Of a DNA stretch of 64,000 bases, positions 35,484 to 47,766 are shown piece after piece. Each line of letters opens with the position of its first letter. Positions within the stretch are counted from its first letter, which is position 1. The notes beneath the pieces were generated by a model, which saw nothing but the letters and a program-made list of their open reading frames with translations, was not told the DNA's origin and ran no database searches. The stretch is from Phragmites australis (lineage: Eukaryota > Streptophyta > Magnoliopsida > Poales > Poaceae), in the NCBI RefSeq assembly GCF_958298935.1, contig NC_084938.1, forward strand, positions 21,805,501 through 21,869,500, read 5' to 3'. The translations under genes were made by a program, and so were the position numbers.

Positions 35484-37385
35484 ATGGATGGATCGGCCGC
35501 GGAGCTGGAGGCGGCGGAGCGGGTGGTGATGCGGTGGGACTCGGCCTCGGCGTGGGGCGGCGCGGACGAGCGGATGCTGTTCGACGGCGGCGGGGATCGT
35601 GCCGAGGCGAACCGGTTCCTCCGCGCCGTCGACGACCTCCGCCGCCTCGCGCCGCCCTCGCCCGCGGCCGTCGGGAGCCCGCGCCGCCTCTCGTCGTCGT
35701 CGGGTTCCTCCGCGGCGGGGTCCGGCGCCGTGCAGGTCGCCATGGTGCGGCTCGAGGACGAGTTCCGCCACGTGCTCTCGTCCCGTGCCCTCGACCTCGA
35801 GATCGAGGCGCTCGCCGACCTCAGCTCGCTCTCCATCAACAGCGACCGCTCCAACTCGGCCTCCTCCGCCGACTTCCCGGCCGCCGACGAGGACGACTCG
35901 GTGTCCTCCTCCATCGGCCGCCGGAGCAGCGCCTACCGCTCGCTCCGGAGCATCCGCGAGATCGACCTCCTCCCTGACGACGCCGTCGCCGACCTACGCA
36001 CCATCGCATCCCGCATGGCCGCCGCCGGCTACGGCCGCGAATGCATGCAGGTGTACGCCTCCGTCCGCAAGCCGGCCGTCGACGCCTCCCTGCGCCGGCT
36101 GGGCGTCGAGCGGCTCAGCATCGGCGACGTCCAGCGCCTCGAGTGGGACTCCCTCGAGGCCAAGATCCGCCGCTGGATCCGAGCCGCCCGCGCCGCCGTC
36201 CGCGGCGTCTTCGCCAGCGAGCGCCGCCTCTGCTTCCACATCTTCCACGACCTCCCCATTTCCAGCAACACCATCTCCGCTGCCGCCCCCGCCACGCACG
36301 ACACCCCCTTCGCCGAGGCGGTGAAGGGCGCCGCGCTGCAGCTGTTCGGCTTCGCCGAAGCAATCAGCATCGGCCGCCGCTCGCCTGAGAAGCTCTTCAA
36401 GATCATAGACCTCCATGACGCGCTCTCCGACCTCCTCCCCGACGTTTCCGACATTTTCGCAGCCTCCAAGGCTGCGGAGACCATATACGTGCAGGCCATC
36501 GAGATCCGGTCGCGCCTCGCCGACGCCGTGCGAGGGACACTCTCGGAGTTCGAGAACGCCGTGCTCCGCGACCCGCCCAAGACCGCGGTGCCTGGCGGTA
36601 CCGTCCACCCGCTCACTCGGTATGTGATGAACTATAGCAGCCTCATTTGCGACTACAAGGCCACGCTCTCGGAGCTGATCGTATCTCGGCCATCAGCTAG
36701 TGCGCGTCTTGTTGCTGAGGGCAATGAGCTCGCGCCGTCCTTGGCCGACCTCGAGCTCCCTGAGCTTGAGAACCAGTTGCCACTTGCCGTTCACATTGTC
36801 TGGATCATTGTTGTTCTCGAACACAACCTGGAGGGCAAGGCGTCACTCTACAAGGATCCAGCTCTCTCGCATTTGTTCATGATGAACAATGTACACTATA
36901 TTGTGCACAAGGTGAAAGATTCGCCAGACCTCTGGAGCATGATTGGTGATGACTACTTGAAACGGCTTACTGGAAAGTTCACAATGGCGGCCACGAACTA
37001 CCAGCGGACCTCATGGTTGAAGATCTTGAATTGTTTGCGTGATGAGGGACTCCATGTAAGTGGTGGCTTTTCATCAGGGATATCCAAGTCGGCGTTGCGG
37101 GAGCGGTTCAAGTCCTTCAATGTTGTGTTTGAGGAGGCGCATAGGGTGCAGTCTGGTTGGTGTGTGCCAGACAACCAGCTGAGGGAGGAGCTAAGGATCT
37201 CAATAGCTGAGAAGCTGCTGCCTGCATACCGGTCATTCCTTGGCAGGTTTCGACATCATATAGAGAACGGGAAGCATCCAGAGCTGTACATCAAGTACTC
37301 AGTTGAGGACCTTGAGATAGCTGTGGGTGATTTCTTTGAGGGAGTTCCTCCTTCCCCACATAGTAGGAGGAGATCACATGGATGA
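35484..37385 (+). CDS. EXO70: EXO70 exocyst complex subunit
   Basis: A single-exon gene of 633 codons. EXO70 proteins bind phosphoinositides and the rest of the exocyst to tether secretory vesicles at the plasma membrane. Plants have many paralogues, used in secretion, immunity and autophagy. Residues about 1-55 form a helical N-terminus (AAERVVMRWDSASAWGG), followed by a Ser/Gly-rich linker. The Exo70 domain (PF03081) runs from about residue 230 to near the end, with SPEKLFKIIDLHDALSDLLP, HLFMMNNVHYIVHKVKDSP and GRFRHHIENGKHPELYIKYS. The basic tail SRRRSHG is typical. The ATG at 35484 lies in good context (GCCATGG) and begins the conserved part; the frame is open further upstream, but that stretch does not resemble the family. 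The N-terminus suggests the EXO70D-type clade, which I hold only weakly. No defects are seen. Confidence 0.95.
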   Translation: MDGSAAELEAAERVVMRWDSASAWGGADERMLFDGGGDRAEANRFLRAVDDLRRLAPPSPAAVGSPRRLSSSSGSSAAGSGAVQVAMVRLEDEFRHVLSSRALDLEIEALADLSSLSINSDRSNSASSADFPAADEDDSVSSSIGRRSSAYRSLRSIREIDLLPDDAVADLRTIASRMAAAGYGRECMQVYASVRKPAVDASLRRLGVERLSIGDVQRLEWDSLEAKIRRWIRAARAAVRGVFASERRLCFHIFHDLPISSNTISAAAPATHDTPFAEAVKGAALQLFGFAEAISIGRRSPEKLFKIIDLHDALSDLLPDVSDIFAASKAAETIYVQAIEIRSRLADAVRGTLSEFENAVLRDPPKTAVPGGTVHPLTRYVMNYSSLICDYKATLSELIVSRPSASARLVAEGNELAPSLADLELPELENQLPLAVHIVWIIVVLEHNLEGKASLYKDPALSHLFMMNNVHYIVHKVKDSPDLWSMIGDDYLKRLTGKFTMAATNYQRTSWLKILNCLRDEGLHVSGGFSSGISKSALRERFKSFNVVFEEAHRVQSGWCVPDNQLREELRISIAEKLLPAYRSFLGRFRHHIENGKHPELYIKYSVEDLEIAVGDFFEGVPPSPHSRRRSHG

Positions 37386-39973
37386 AAGACTTGTATGTCA
37401 AGCATTTGACTGTTGTTGCTATTTATTCTTTTATTCTTCACACGGAAGCCGGTGCTGGCATATGGGGCTCTAATTTCCCTGTTCTGATACTTGAGAATTG
37501 AGAGTATAGTTGGTTGATCTTCAAGCAGAGACAGTTGAATTCATTTTGGCATCTTGTTGAAGCTCTCAATTGCCTCCATGGTTCTTCCTCTGTAAGCAAA
37601 CTTGTTCATCTGTTATACTATTATTACATAAATTTTGCAAGTAGCATGTCCATATAGGAAATTATTTCGGTAATGTTGGATAATTGGAACTCATGGCATT
37701 TCAGCCTGTGTCTTGCATTAACTTTTGTTGTCCTTTTCATGTTAACAGCTATCCAAAGTGTCTATGCTTTGTGGATTAGATGTAAAAAGATTTATGTTAC
37801 TCTCATGTACCACATGATTTTGTAATATGATAATATCATGCTGCTACAACTTCAAAAATCAGCTTTGAGCCTTTTCTATAGCAGTGTTATTTCCAGGTGT
37901 CAAAACCAATATGAAACTAAACTACGAAAGCAGGATTGCTGGTACCTCCATAAGATTAGCACTTAGTTACTATTTTAGTATACAGTCAGTGAATTAGAAA
38001 ACACATGCCATTCTATTATTGCTATGGTAGGACTGTTTCAAGTATGTGATTATTTTTTTTACTGTACACACCACTTTTTAATGCTGTCCTTTCGAAAAGC
38101 CTCTTTTTACTATATCAGTAAGTGGTCTTTGAATAGTTTATAATAGGTAAAAAATTATCAGAAGCGATGAAAAGAGAGGTGGATTATGCCACAATCGTTT
38201 GATTTTGTCCCTCCTTTTCCTTATGGGATGGATCAGATGTCAAACCTGTGCTCATTTGAGAGAGGAAAAATAGATGCAACTAAATAAATGGAAAAGGTGA
38301 GAATAAATGCTTGCAGAAAAAAAGTGTTGCCATGGTTCTTGCTCTGAAAATATGAACTTATTCTAGATAAATATATGCCATGGTTTCATATTATCTTCCT
38401 TGTTTTGCATTGTTATCAGGTAAGAGCAATTACTCTGTTTCTTTCCTAGTATCAGTATTTGACTAGTCAATTGTAAAAAGTGCTAACATCCCTATCCTCA
38501 TTTTGATTGTGTTTACCCTTTTTTCTTGACAAATGCATAATATTGATGTATCCATGCCTATTACTGAAAATAGTATATCCATAGTGGTGCTGCATGTGTT
38601 ATTACATAACATGATCCAGCATTGTCTATGATGTAATGACATACATAGCACTAAATCCGATGACAAGTGTTATGTGCTGCACGTGTACAAGAGCTGCAGG
38701 GTACATACAATTTGGTTGCTTTTTTGAGCTATAATGTTCTTGATGTAATTCTTTTGAAGAGACTATTCTAATGTAAACCAACATATTTGCCATATATATA
38801 GACTGCAGGTATCCTCTTTTGTTTGTGTATTGAATTTTTGCTAGCATACTATCACTAGAAAATTGAGACAATGCTATAGCTAAATTGCGAAGATCTCAGT
38901 ACCTACCTGCCCAGCCTTCCAGCTGTACCTGTTATATTTGCTGGGACTGAGGTTTCTTCTATATTATCCAGTAGTCCTGTAGACTTACAATTGTTTGGTG
39001 TCCGTATTATTTCTTCCTCCTTTCCCTTTTTTCCTTGCAAATGATAGAAGCACAGGTTTGTCTTAGCTAATCAGATCGTCCTTTGTGGAAAGGGCAGAAA
39101 GATTTGTTTATTAAAGAAAAAATATTGAGGTTCATGTCATTTTCTTTTTGAAATATTAGTACATGTCATTCACAATGTACTGGCGTACTGCTACTACATG
39201 AAAGTAACGCATCGTGAACACTTCTCACTTCGCGGTACAGTTAGCATGATTTTTTCATAGCGCCAGCGGTTTGATCTGCTACCAGATATGATTCTTGAGT
39301 TTATGATCATTTTTTTTTAATCTTTCAGCTGTATGCTTTAACTTCTTGTGACCATTACATGGCACTGAACAGGCAGATGGGGGTAACTTTGCAATAGTTG
39401 ACCTCAATCCAGTTCCAGTTTTTCAGTTACTGAGTTCCTGTGATGCTGACGCTGTTCCAGTGAGTAACTTGAACCGTGGTAACGATTAACGAAGGTGACA
39501 TGGACTACTCTGCAGCAGGTGAATCGTTCTTGTTTACCAGTTGTTTATCATTCTTCTCGCTATTGTCGACTATGCATAGTTACGTTGGTTCATTAGAATC
39601 AACTCAATTAAGCTTAAGCATCGAATGATTCGCAGGAATATGCTTAATAGAGAATATTGCTAATTTTATAACACCGTGGCGTCGCTGTTTCAGAGCTATG
39701 ATAGTGGGCATGTGGTTTTCGCTCGCTGCCCTGTTGCTTACTCTGCACAATAATTGTTTCTGCCGAAATAATCTACAATGCCCGTGTTAACGAGAGAAAA
39801 CACAGGTGGGGTTTTCGGCAGAATTCAGCAAGAATGATGTGCGCTAGCGATTTCATGTCAGGTCCTTTGCCCTGTTCATGGTCCCCGAAAAAAAAAAGAA
39901 CCGCAAAGGAGAAGCTGCTCGTTGCAAGGCGCAACAGCAACAGCTTCGAGCGATACCAAACAACGGGTTCAGC
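37386..39973. other. 3' flank of EXO70, no gene seen
   Basis: AT-rich sequence, the first part of which must include the 3' UTR. I found no sustained frame, tRNA or repeat boundary. Confidence 0.5.
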
Positions 39974-40706
39974 CAGTGGCGGGGTCAAGATTTAAATAAC
40001 AGTATTCAAACTTATTAAAAATGTGTAATTTTAATGCAATCGCTAATCGATGCATCGTGTGATAGCTTGAAAGAATTTTTTTTTTTCAAATCTTATCTTT
40101 TAGCACGAGAAGCTATTTTGATTAAATGTAGTATAGTACACTACGCGATAGGTGCGTGGTAGCGTGAAGCAAAATTTTCGTACCTACTGATTGTTTAATA
40201 CTAAACAAAAGACAGGTTAAATACACTACGTTAATCTATGTGGAATCTTTGCAATTTGACTTAGTTCAATAGGCCACGTCAAGAGTTAAAAGATCAAATT
40301 CATTTGAATATTTTTTAAAAGTCAACCATGACACTTATATTATTTTTCTGCATAAGAACAACATCAACAGAAGTAAGATAGTAAATTATTTGCTTTCAAA
40401 AAAGAAAATAAATGATTATAAAATTGAGGACTTATAGTATTGACGTAGAATTAGGGCATGAAGTAATGGATATAAGGGATGGGGCTACGAATGTTACAGT
40501 GGTATGAGTGGGACAGTTGGGTATAGGGTGGTCGTTTCCTACGTGGGAGGATTTTTATCGTCTATTGGCACTCAAAACTTACAGCAAACATGTCAAAATA
40601 CTTGTCAACTATCATCTATATGTAATATATACTATAAGTATTAATATTTTTGCAAAAAAATCGATATTAAGTTGAATACCTTTGAATTATGGTAGCTCCG
40701 CCCTAA
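39974..40706. mobile_element. Probable non-autonomous hAT element
   Basis: The left end CAGTGGCGGGGTCAAGATTT and the right end AATTATGGTAGCTCCGCCCTA look like diverged inverted termini of the common grass hAT type (CAGTGGCGGAGCC). The flanks GTTCAGCC (39967-39974) and GTCCAGCC (40707-40714) match at 7 of 8 bases, as expected for an old 8-bp duplication. No coding sequence is present. Confidence 0.55.
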
Positions 40707-41853
40707 GTCCAGCCTGGCGTGTCCAAGACCATGAGATCCGCATTGTGAGCGCAAGCATATAAAACGGAATACGTTTCCCTTGGTAATTGGGGTGCTAGCA
40801 CATAAACTAGCAAATGTGTTGAGTCTCTGTCAGGAACGCCTTCAGGACATGTCTGAATGCAGGAAAAAATTTTGAACTCGTGCTGTTCCTGAAATTTTTT
40901 TGCGGAAATTTATAGCTCAGTTGTACGAATGGATTGTACATTGAGATTATTTGTCTAAGCCGGGTGAATTCAGCACCAAATCGTGTTGATGAGCCAAGGA
41001 AAACTAAGTGGATTGGTACATCTATGCCACACCTTTTTTTTTTCATAGAGCATGATAAAAGAAGATAAAAAAAATAGATTCACCATTTTTGGATATCTCA
41101 ATATTTATTTATAAATTTATCAATATTTAACATATTTATTTAAGTATGAGGAAAATAGTGGTACTTTCATCCATACATATAATTTTAACATCTAGAAGAT
41201 AGTAATACGAATCTAAATAAATTTGTTTCATATTTTTTTTGAGTTTTAGATATTTTTCTATGCATTTTAGATTATTTCAGTCGATTTATCAATATAACTA
41301 TATTCTTTTTGCTATTTTTATGGAATTTCGCAAAAAAATTATGTGTATATATATGGATGCATATACGTGTACGTAGAACCTGCATAAACAGTAGCTACAA
41401 TAATTTAGCACTACAGTTGTCGGTCCTTTAATATATGTAATAATTAGCCCACTTGAATGTATATCTTATTAAAACTATTCATTTACGTTGAAATTTATGT
41501 TAAAAAGAGGTAAAAGATTCTAAAATAGATTAAAATTAACAGGTTGATAAATAGTATATGAATAAAATGAACGAAATAGATAATTCGTATGTCCAAGCAA
41601 GTGGAGTTGCATTTCAGAAAGAAAATGTCCGTGGTCAACCACTCCCCGCCGCCCACGTTCCATACGGATAAACAAACGCGCACACACAAACAAACGGAAC
41701 CTGCGGCGTTCGAATTCAAGGAGCCGAATCCGTTCCCCCCCCCCCCCCCCCCCGGGAAGAATCCAAGAAGGCAAGAATCCAAGTCCCCGCGAAGAGCAGG
41801 GCACGGAGGCGATCGATCGGATCTAGGAAGAAGAGGAGGGGGAAGGGGAAAAG
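40707..41853. other. Upstream region of the cupin_5 gene
   Basis: AT-rich without a gene. A run of about 18 C's at 41736-41753 lies just before the start of the gene, probably in its 5' leader, and may be prone to length error or polymorphism. Confidence 0.5.
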
Positions 41854-43645
41854 ATGGACTCGGGCGAGATGACGGCGACGGAGGTGGCGGCGCTGCTGGA
41901 TCTGAAGCCGCACCCGGAGGGCGGCTACTACGCCGAGACCTTCCGCGACGGCTCCGTCACGCTCACCACCTCCCAGCTCCCGCCGCACTGTAAGGACGCC
42001 CGATCCCTCTGTCTATAGCGTTTGATTCTCCCCCCCCCCCCTCCTCGTCTAGTTCTTCCGCCGCGGTGGTCGTTTACTTTCTCGCCGGGTTGGGACTCGT
42101 TGTTGCACAGGGTAGTGTGCGATGAGACCGAATTGAGATGTGATTTATTGTATCTTCAGCCTATGCATGTGCAGGCCGTAGCTTAGATAGTGGAGTACTG
42201 CTGTTTGACTAATTTGTACGGTTCAGCGGAATATGTTCTGCACACTGCGAATTCCAGGTGATCCGATCTTTCAGTATGTCATCATTTTGTGTACGACGAC
42301 GGCGAAATGAGCGCAAATTGTCTCGGTATCATGATTCATGGAGCGGAATATTAGGGGCTGGGGTAATCTGATACACTTGCTTGGTTGTAGTTGCTTTCTT
42401 TGAGCTGCTAAGTAGGAATACAAAGTTTAATGGGTGTAGAAACTTTGGGCTGCATACATAATACGTCTGGAACAGTCTTGATATGTGCGGCAAAACATCA
42501 CTAACAGTGGTTTCTGTTTGAAGCTTGTAGAATTAGACTTCCTCTGCTCCTCCTTGGATTTGTAATAAAACATGGTATCGACCAGAGTACGATGGTACAT
42601 CTGCTGATCAGAATCCCCTGGAAATGATAACATTAAACATTTTGCATCATTGGTATGACAATCAATTATTGCCTTCCGGTTTATGCGCTGGCAAGGGGGA
42701 AACTTGTGTGGTACTTTCGTACCTTCACTTCTATTTCTTTTGTACTTGCTATCATTGTTTTACAAGAAACAGGATTGTGCTTTTCCTGGCTGAAATGTTA
42801 ACCACAATGTCTACGAATGTGATCGTGGAAACTTCTATCCGCCATTTCTCATCTTGTTTGGTATATAAGTAACTAATGGTCATCTAAGGGTATTAGTGGG
42901 TGGGTGGATCTTATCTAAGGGGGCTGAATACTAGCTCAACATACTGCTCCTACATCTACCAGCATCCATTTGAGTTTTTGAGTGTTACTTCGGGCAATAA
43001 GTGAGTTATTGAATGGCATGTGAATATATAATTAAGCTGCTATAGGTATATATATGTGTCTTAACATATCCTTAATGTATGCTGCAGACAAGGTCGACCG
43101 TGCTGTGAGCACTGCTATCTACTTCTTGCTTCCTGCAGGCAGTGTTTCACGCCTTCACCGTATTCCCTGTGCTGAAACCTGGCACTTCTACAAGGGAGAG
43201 CCTCTCACGGTTAGCATTATCTGCTCGACATTGTTGAGCTATTTGCTTGCTATTAGATGACTAGAGCAATTCACCAATTACCATGATGTGTCTAATGCAG
43301 CCACTTTGTTTGTTTTAGGTCTTTGAACTACATGATGATGGCCACATTGACCTCACTGTCATCGGTCCGCACCTCGAAGCTGGCCAGCGCCCCCAGTATA
43401 CCGTCCCACCAAATGTGTGGTTCGGTTCTTTCCCCACGTTGGACGTTGAGTCATTTGCGTCGGATGGCAGTTTTCTTGTCAAGTGCCGAAAGAGGGATCC
43501 GGAGCTCCACTACTCCTTAGTTGGCTGCACTTGTGCCCCTGGCTTCCAGTACGAGGATTTTGAAATGGCCACTTTTGATGACCTGAGATCTATCGCTCCT
43601 AAGGCTGAACCCTTCCTCAAGTACCTCATTCCTTCCACTGAGTAA
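41854..43645 (+). CDS. Cupin_5 (DUF985) family protein
   Basis: Three exons, 41854-41989, 43088-43209 and 43319-43645 (TAA), give a 194-residue product. Both introns are GT-AG, and phases join cleanly (LPPH-Y-KVDRAVS and GEPLT-VFELHDDG). The protein matches the cupin_5 family (PF06172): LDLKPHPEGGYYAETFRDG, STAIYFLLPAGSVSRLHRI, AETWHFYKGEPL and a C-terminal GCTCAPGFQYEDFEMA. This is an RmlC-like beta-barrel fold, usually dimeric, found in bacteria, fungi and plants. The biochemical role is not settled, so I assign none. The ATG follows AAAAG and starts MDSGEMTATEVAALL, close to the family start. No signal peptide or damage is seen. Intron 1 is 1098 bp. Confidence 0.93.
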
Positions 43646-44759
43646 GTCCTGCGCAACCTCAGTTGATGCTGGATGTTTTTCAGCCTATCTGTATCGGATG
43701 CCATTTTTAGTGATTCCATGATGGTTGTGGTTTTACTATCTTGTAAACCGTACCCTACCCATGCGCTGGTACTAGTTGTAACATTTTGTGCACTGAAACA
43801 AAATAACAGCTGAGCTCGATGTTGAAACGAAGAGACGCTTTTGTGTAATATTGAAGCCGAGTCTGGTTGATGAAACGCGGTGTGATGATTCAGAATGGGG
43901 AGTTGTGCGTCAGCATACTGAAAGTGTCATAAGATGTTGAGAGTTTTGCATCTAACTGAATTGAACCATCCCAGGCGCTTGATGGTGCAGAACTTCTGCA
44001 GGAAAGAGCGAACTATTGCGCAGTTTACTAAGACAACCATAGGCTTCACGCTGCTTGCATACAGAAAGCAGCGTCGTGCACTCCTTTCTCATATGCTATG
44101 CTTGTAGGGCTCGTTTGGATCGCGCTCGTGCTAGCCCTGTCAGTACGTTGGCTTGCCAAAAAATTGGCGCACCGTGCGTTGGCGTCAAAGTGATTAAATC
44201 GAGACGAAGCTGGCCTAGGCGAGCCAAAATTCGGCGTCCATCCAAACAGCTGCTCATGCCATGGTAAACGCCAACTTTTTGGAAGATTTTTTATTTTATA
44301 TTTTTTAAAATTAAAAATTGTAAATATATGGGTCTATTTTGAATCATTGTAAATCTTGAGTCATGTCATTCTTTCAACGGGCGACAAATTATGTCAACTA
44401 AATTCCAACGATCGAGTTGTCCATGATGGCATCCATATCAACATGTCGCACGTTGGGTTGTGGTATAAAGTGACGCACGCCAACCTCCTATTTATTATTG
44501 TCGCTCAGTTGTTTGTTTTCACAGTGTGCAAGGAGAGAGAGGAGAAGAGATGAGAGGAGAGGGGAGGGAAAGGAAGGGAGAGGAGTTGCCGGAATGTGGA
44601 GGTAAATATTCTATCTTACTATTTCTTTATAAACCAGTTAGATTAGTCATCATATTTAGTTTTGGATATATGTTAGGTATAAAATCTAGGATTTAATGAT
44701 ATTATACATATATTTTTAGTATAGACTTTTACAGGTAGGAGAGCAGGTAGGAGAGCAAT
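43646..44759. other. 3' flank of the cupin_5 gene
   Basis: No gene is seen. A possible MITE lies at about 44107-44262, with GGCTCGTTTGGAT at the left and CCATCCAAACAGCTGC at the right, but ends and target duplication could not be fixed. A GA-rich purine stretch is at 44530-44590. Confidence 0.45.
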
Positions 44760-45310
44760 TGTTAGACTTACTTTTTTAGGAATAGTTGTAATTGTTGTAT
44801 GTAAGTTTTTTAGGTAGTGGTAACTGTTTGATGTAGGGTTTTTTTAGAATAGTTATAACGGTTGGACCTAGTTTTTTAGATAGTTGTACCAGTTTGATGT
44901 ATGTTTTGTAGTGATAGTTGTAACTATTGGACCTAATTTTTTTAAGTATTTTAGGGATAGTAATAAATGTTGGACTTAGTTTTTAGGGATAGTTGTAATT
45001 GTTCGATGTAGGTTTTTTAATAATTGTAACTATTGAATCTAATTTTTTAGGGATAGTTGTACTTATTTGATGTAGAATTTGTAGTGGTAGTTGTAATTAT
45101 TGGATCTAGTTTTTTAGAATAGTTGTACTCGTTTGACGTAGGTATTTTAGGGATAGTTGTTACGATTGGATTTAGTTTTTAAGAGAAAGTTGCAATTATT
45201 TGACGTAGGTTTTTAGGATAACTGTAACTATTGGACCTAGTTTTTTTAAGAATAGTTGTAACTATTAGACTTAAGTTTTTTAGATAGTTGTAACTGGTAT
45301 TTGATATTTT
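44760..45310. repeat. Diverged AT-rich tandem repeat
   Basis: About 15 imperfect units of roughly 33-37 bp contain ATAGTTGTAACTATTGGACC or ATAGTTGTACTNGTTTGATG, then TAGTTTTTTAG. The two versions partly alternate, suggesting an ancestral dimer unit. The array ends right before the plant-mobile-domain pseudogene. Confidence 0.8.
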
Positions 45311-45334
45311 TTATAGCAACGATTATGGGCAGGT

Positions 45335-46390
45335 ATGGCTGCCGACCACCCACTTCTGCTTGACCCATGCATGGATGAGAGGCATCGCTCATACCTCATC
45401 ACCGTTAAGGCGGTTGAGCTCCCGGTACTCCAACCACTGGTTTTGGATGAGCTCATGAGGTTGGACAAGTACTGGATCTCTAGGTTTGCAATTCATTCCC
45501 TTCACGTGCTTCTAGTGTTCTTGAGGTACTCTGACGTATATTATATTTTGTTTGCAGGTTGCGTGGGGTTGGGTTTCTCTCACTTTGCAAGCTTGTCAAG
45601 GCGGACACGAGGATTGGGCGAGAAGAGTCTTCACTGTTGTTCAGTTTTGACCGCGTACTTCTTGTTGCGCTTGTGGATAGGTACAGGTTGTAGACGCACA
45701 TGTTCTATCTCCTATGCAGGGAGATGACGCCTACACTTGAGAACATCTTACTCCTACTTGGCCTACCCTACTCAAGTCATGTAGTGGGTCCAAGGACGTG
45801 GGTACCTCCTGGCCTGATGACATCCTGGCATGGTTTGGTACGGTTATATGGAGAGACGACGCCCCCCGTACAGGATGTTACCCAAGTTCGAGACGTATGG
45901 ACCTACAAAGAGGTTTCTACTCTAGTTCGTGGTACGTTACTTATCATATGTTTCTTCACGTACTTAATTTTCTGCCTCTGCATGCTTAATATTATTTATT
46001 TTTTAACTGATAGGTGGATTACATCCACCCTAAGGTGGACGATGACACGGTTGCTAGGCACTTGGAGATCTACTTGTTGTGGCTATTAGCGGATCATATT
46101 CACTACCACCCATGACAACTTAGTCTTGAAGATCTTGATCTCGTATGCCAAGGAGAAAGTTGATGCCAAACTGGGAGAGGTCCCCAATATAGTTGGGCTT
46201 TTATTGTGCTAACCACAACCTACTAGGGTCTATGCGAGGCTTGCACGAAGGTGGATTCGGGAGCCATCTTCACTGGTTGTCCACTTCTTCTCCAGTTGTG
46301 GTCGTACGAGCGGTTCACCATTGGCTAACCGGTAGTGGACCATGGCCCCTACAACACGGAGCCGCTCGACATGGTTAACGATGGGTAAGA
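45335..46390 (+). pseudogene. Plant mobile domain (PMD) gene remnant
   Basis: The start MAADHPLLLDPCMDERHRSY is followed, across what looks like an intron (about 45482-45557), by a frame reading LCKLVKADTRIGREESSLLF and FYLLCREMTPTLENILLLLG. Later pieces, in changing frames, are VARHLEIYLLWLL and QLWSYERFTIG. These are the conserved blocks of the PMD family (PF10536), found in MAIL1-like host genes and in many transposons. Stops (for example after YRL at about 45690) and frameshifts make this copy dead. It ends against the truncated P450 copy. Confidence 0.75.
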
Positions 46391-46416
46391 TATATGTTAC
46401 GCCAATGCTGAATCTA

Positions 46417-47070
46417 TTAATTTGTGAGTCTAACGTGCCTTATCTGTGCAACCTTCTCCCATGTGAACTCCTCGAGTGCATCCCACAACATTGGGTCCCT
46501 GCCTATGGCCCACACGTTCACCAGCACGCATGAGCTTTTGGGGATTTCATAGCCACCGATAGTCCCATCCTCACCGGCAATGTGCGTGGTGAGGAGCGAC
46601 AGGACAGGGTGCATGCGCAAGGCCTCCTTGATGATGGTCTTGAGGTAGGGGAGGTGCGGTATGTCCTTGTTCGTGACCCAGCGGCCATGATCGATGACAC
46701 AATCGAGCTCCTCGGTGGCCGTGGCGAAGATGGCTGGCTTCCTCAGGAGCTCCGACATGGGCCATTCAATGGTGGCGGACGAGCTCTCCATGTCGTCGGT
46801 TATGACGTCCTGGGTAAATGCCTAGACATTGACCTAGCTGAGCTTGACCTCAAGGGTAGGGTCATCGGTGAGCTGCATCAACACATAAACCATGTTAGTT
46901 GCCACGAAGCCCTTGCCCTCGTGCCTCCACCACTCACTATGCGCATTGAGGATGTTCTTCATGAACGTTTCAAACATCTTGCAGATCTTCATCCGCCGCA
47001 CGTGCCCCTGCAGGTCCAGCCAGTCCAGCCATGGGATCCAGTCACCGACGTTTAGCACACCTCTAAGAAA
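46417..47070 (-). pseudogene. Cytochrome P450 pseudogene, C-terminal-half fragment
   Basis: Minus-strand reading from 47070 gives FLRGVLNVGDWIPWLDWLDL and EGKGFVATNMVYVLMQL. Two in-frame stops follow (about 46831 and 46819), then the I-helix region ITDDMESSSATIEW, the K-helix KEALRMHP (ExxR intact) and VLVNVWAIGRDPMLWDALEE. This looks like a CYP71-clan, CYP92-like enzyme, probably ER-anchored and oxidising a small metabolite. Coding similarity stops near 46450, so the heme-binding Cys region is missing. The I-helix Thr is replaced. The N-terminal half lies 13 kb away at 60136-61005; the fragments join at a target duplication. Confidence 0.85.
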
Positions 47071-47766
47071 GTGATTTTACCTGTAAGAATACATGATCGT
47101 ACAACAAGTTCCCTCAAGAGTATCAAGGTCATCAAACCTAAGGAGCTAAAGAAAAGATGGTAGTTTACGAAACAACTGTATCATTATCACTAATATAGCT
47201 GCAAATAAAGTGTAGAGTTGTGTGAAGGAGATATAAATAAATAAGAAAAATAAATAAATCAAGAATAATAACAATAAAGTAAATGATGGAAATGAAAATA
47301 CGACAATGCAATAATAATAGAATAAGGCTTTGGAGGTTTCAGATCATGGATAGGTGTAGATAGTTGTAATCAATATATAGGTAAATATGTTGCTGGTCGC
47401 ATATCATAATTGTAGTCATGTTACCCTAAAAAGCCATTCCACCCTTCGTCAGGGTCATCGTGGCTCTAGTGCCCACCCCTCACTCCCACGGTCTTGGTGA
47501 GCAAGCGAGTATTAAGAAGTTAGTCAGATCATCACATTAAGCTTCGTAGCAACATGTTGTTCCTCGGATCTTGAACGGTCACCAAAGTCCTCTAGGTCTA
47601 TCACTCACCGAGTTCTTCTGGATTGTCAATGCTAAAAATTATTGTTCCTACATATCGAGATAATAGTGACAATATGAATTCCTAGATTATGATGGCCAGT
47701 CACCATATGGAGACATCAAACATTAAGTAAAATAGGTATAATCAATAACCAATCAACTTAACCAAT

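Noticed and set aside
35465..36616. Long ORFs on the minus strand and other frames over EXO70
   Set aside because: They are shadows caused by the GC-rich codon bias of the EXO70 exon; none resembles a protein family.
44107..44262. MITE with GGCTCGTTTGGAT and ATCCAAACAGCTGC ends
   Set aside because: Inverted ends are suggestive, but the borders and target duplication could not be fixed, so it is only mentioned within the intergenic entry.
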